This document shows, in pieces, positions 63,824-64,000 of a stretch of 64,000 nt of DNA. The translations under genes were made by a program, and so were the position numbers. The stretch is taken from positions 49,674,546 through 49,738,545 of the forward strand of contig CM055107.1 in the NCBI GenBank assembly GCA_029204225.1, written 5' to 3'. Source of the stretch: Diphasiastrum complanatum. Its lineage: Eukaryota; Streptophyta; Lycopodiopsida; Lycopodiales; Lycopodiaceae. Position 1 is the stretch's first letter. Every line of letters starts with the position of its first letter. A model generated the notes under the pieces. The model was not told where the DNA came from and made no database searches. It saw nothing but the letters and a program-made list of their open reading frames with translations.

Positions 63824-64000
63824 TATTCTCTTCTATATTTTCATTGACCATTGTATGCGAACTCAAAACCGATATCCAATCCTTGATATCGATTCATTGA
63901 TATCGGTCTCGAGCTCATAGTGCTTTCCAAAGCGATTTAATCTTCCATTTTGCTAAAATTCGGAAATAGATTTTCCTCTTGATGATGTTTTAAAATCCAA

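Larger units (their letters stand above)
63016..64000. promoter_or_regulatory. Upstream region of the H3-Ulp1 gene with repeated GATATCG motifs
   Basis: No gene recognised. GATATCG-type words followed by TTTC(A/G)AGC(G/T)C or their complements occur near 63,140, 63,200, 63,725, 63,780, 63,808, 63,870, 63,888 and 63,902. A 53-bp tandem repeat and a strong hairpin are listed separately. Promoter role is inferred from position only. Confidence 0.4.

Overview
The window is nuclear DNA of a land plant with a large, repeat-rich genome. The evidence is Ty1/copia and Ty3 elements primed by initiator-Met tRNA (TGGTATCAGAGC), a chromodomain-bearing Ty3 element, a stowaway-like MITE, short GT-AG introns and long (GA)n microsatellites. 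Nothing in the sequence fixes the species or clade. Most of the 64 kb is transposon wreckage; only one gene looks intact.

Layout. 1-2,031: a repeat unit with two long (GA)n tracts around a TATA-containing spacer. 2,446-6,350 (minus): a composite retroelement joining a Ty3-type LTR start and Gag to a copia-type protease/integrase/RT. 6,386-9,300 (plus): a 5'-truncated copia element with PPT and 3' LTR. 9,740-21,165: an array of diverged GA-associated repeats interrupted by a 1,530-bp TG...CA insertion with a CTTCA target duplication, by a fragment of an unknown gene, and by a complete 6.35-kb Ty3 chromovirus (12,222-18,570, target duplication CTACC). 22,221-23,590: a tandem duplication. 24,402-27,858 (minus): an apparently intact two-exon coiled-coil protein gene, with a decayed Ty3 fragment in its intron. 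29,265-44,100 (plus): a second composite element alternating copia, Ty3, copia and Ty3 blocks, with an in-frame copia-integrase/Ty3-RT fusion and an extra ORF after pol. 44,100-48,957: another copia element carrying a 368-bp MITE. 49,019-51,540: a second copy of the unknown gene fragment and a decayed DNA-methyltransferase-like gene. 51,873-58,362: a second copy of the extra ORF split by a copia element (52,615-58,165, minus). 59,160-60,840 (plus) and 61,223-63,015 (minus): two converging multi-exon genes, both decayed. The minus-strand one encodes a histone H3-like domain spliced, in consistent phase, to a Ulp1-type cysteine-protease domain.

The most unusual points are the H3-Ulp1 fusion gene and its converging partner, the two separate Ty3/copia chimeras that share one Ty3-like LTR/Gag family, and a conserved uncharacterised C-terminal domain of the extra ORF. 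Nearly all coding regions other than the 24.4-27.9 kb gene carry stops or frameshifts, so these are fossils and not working systems in this copy. All homology calls were made by eye from translated motifs.
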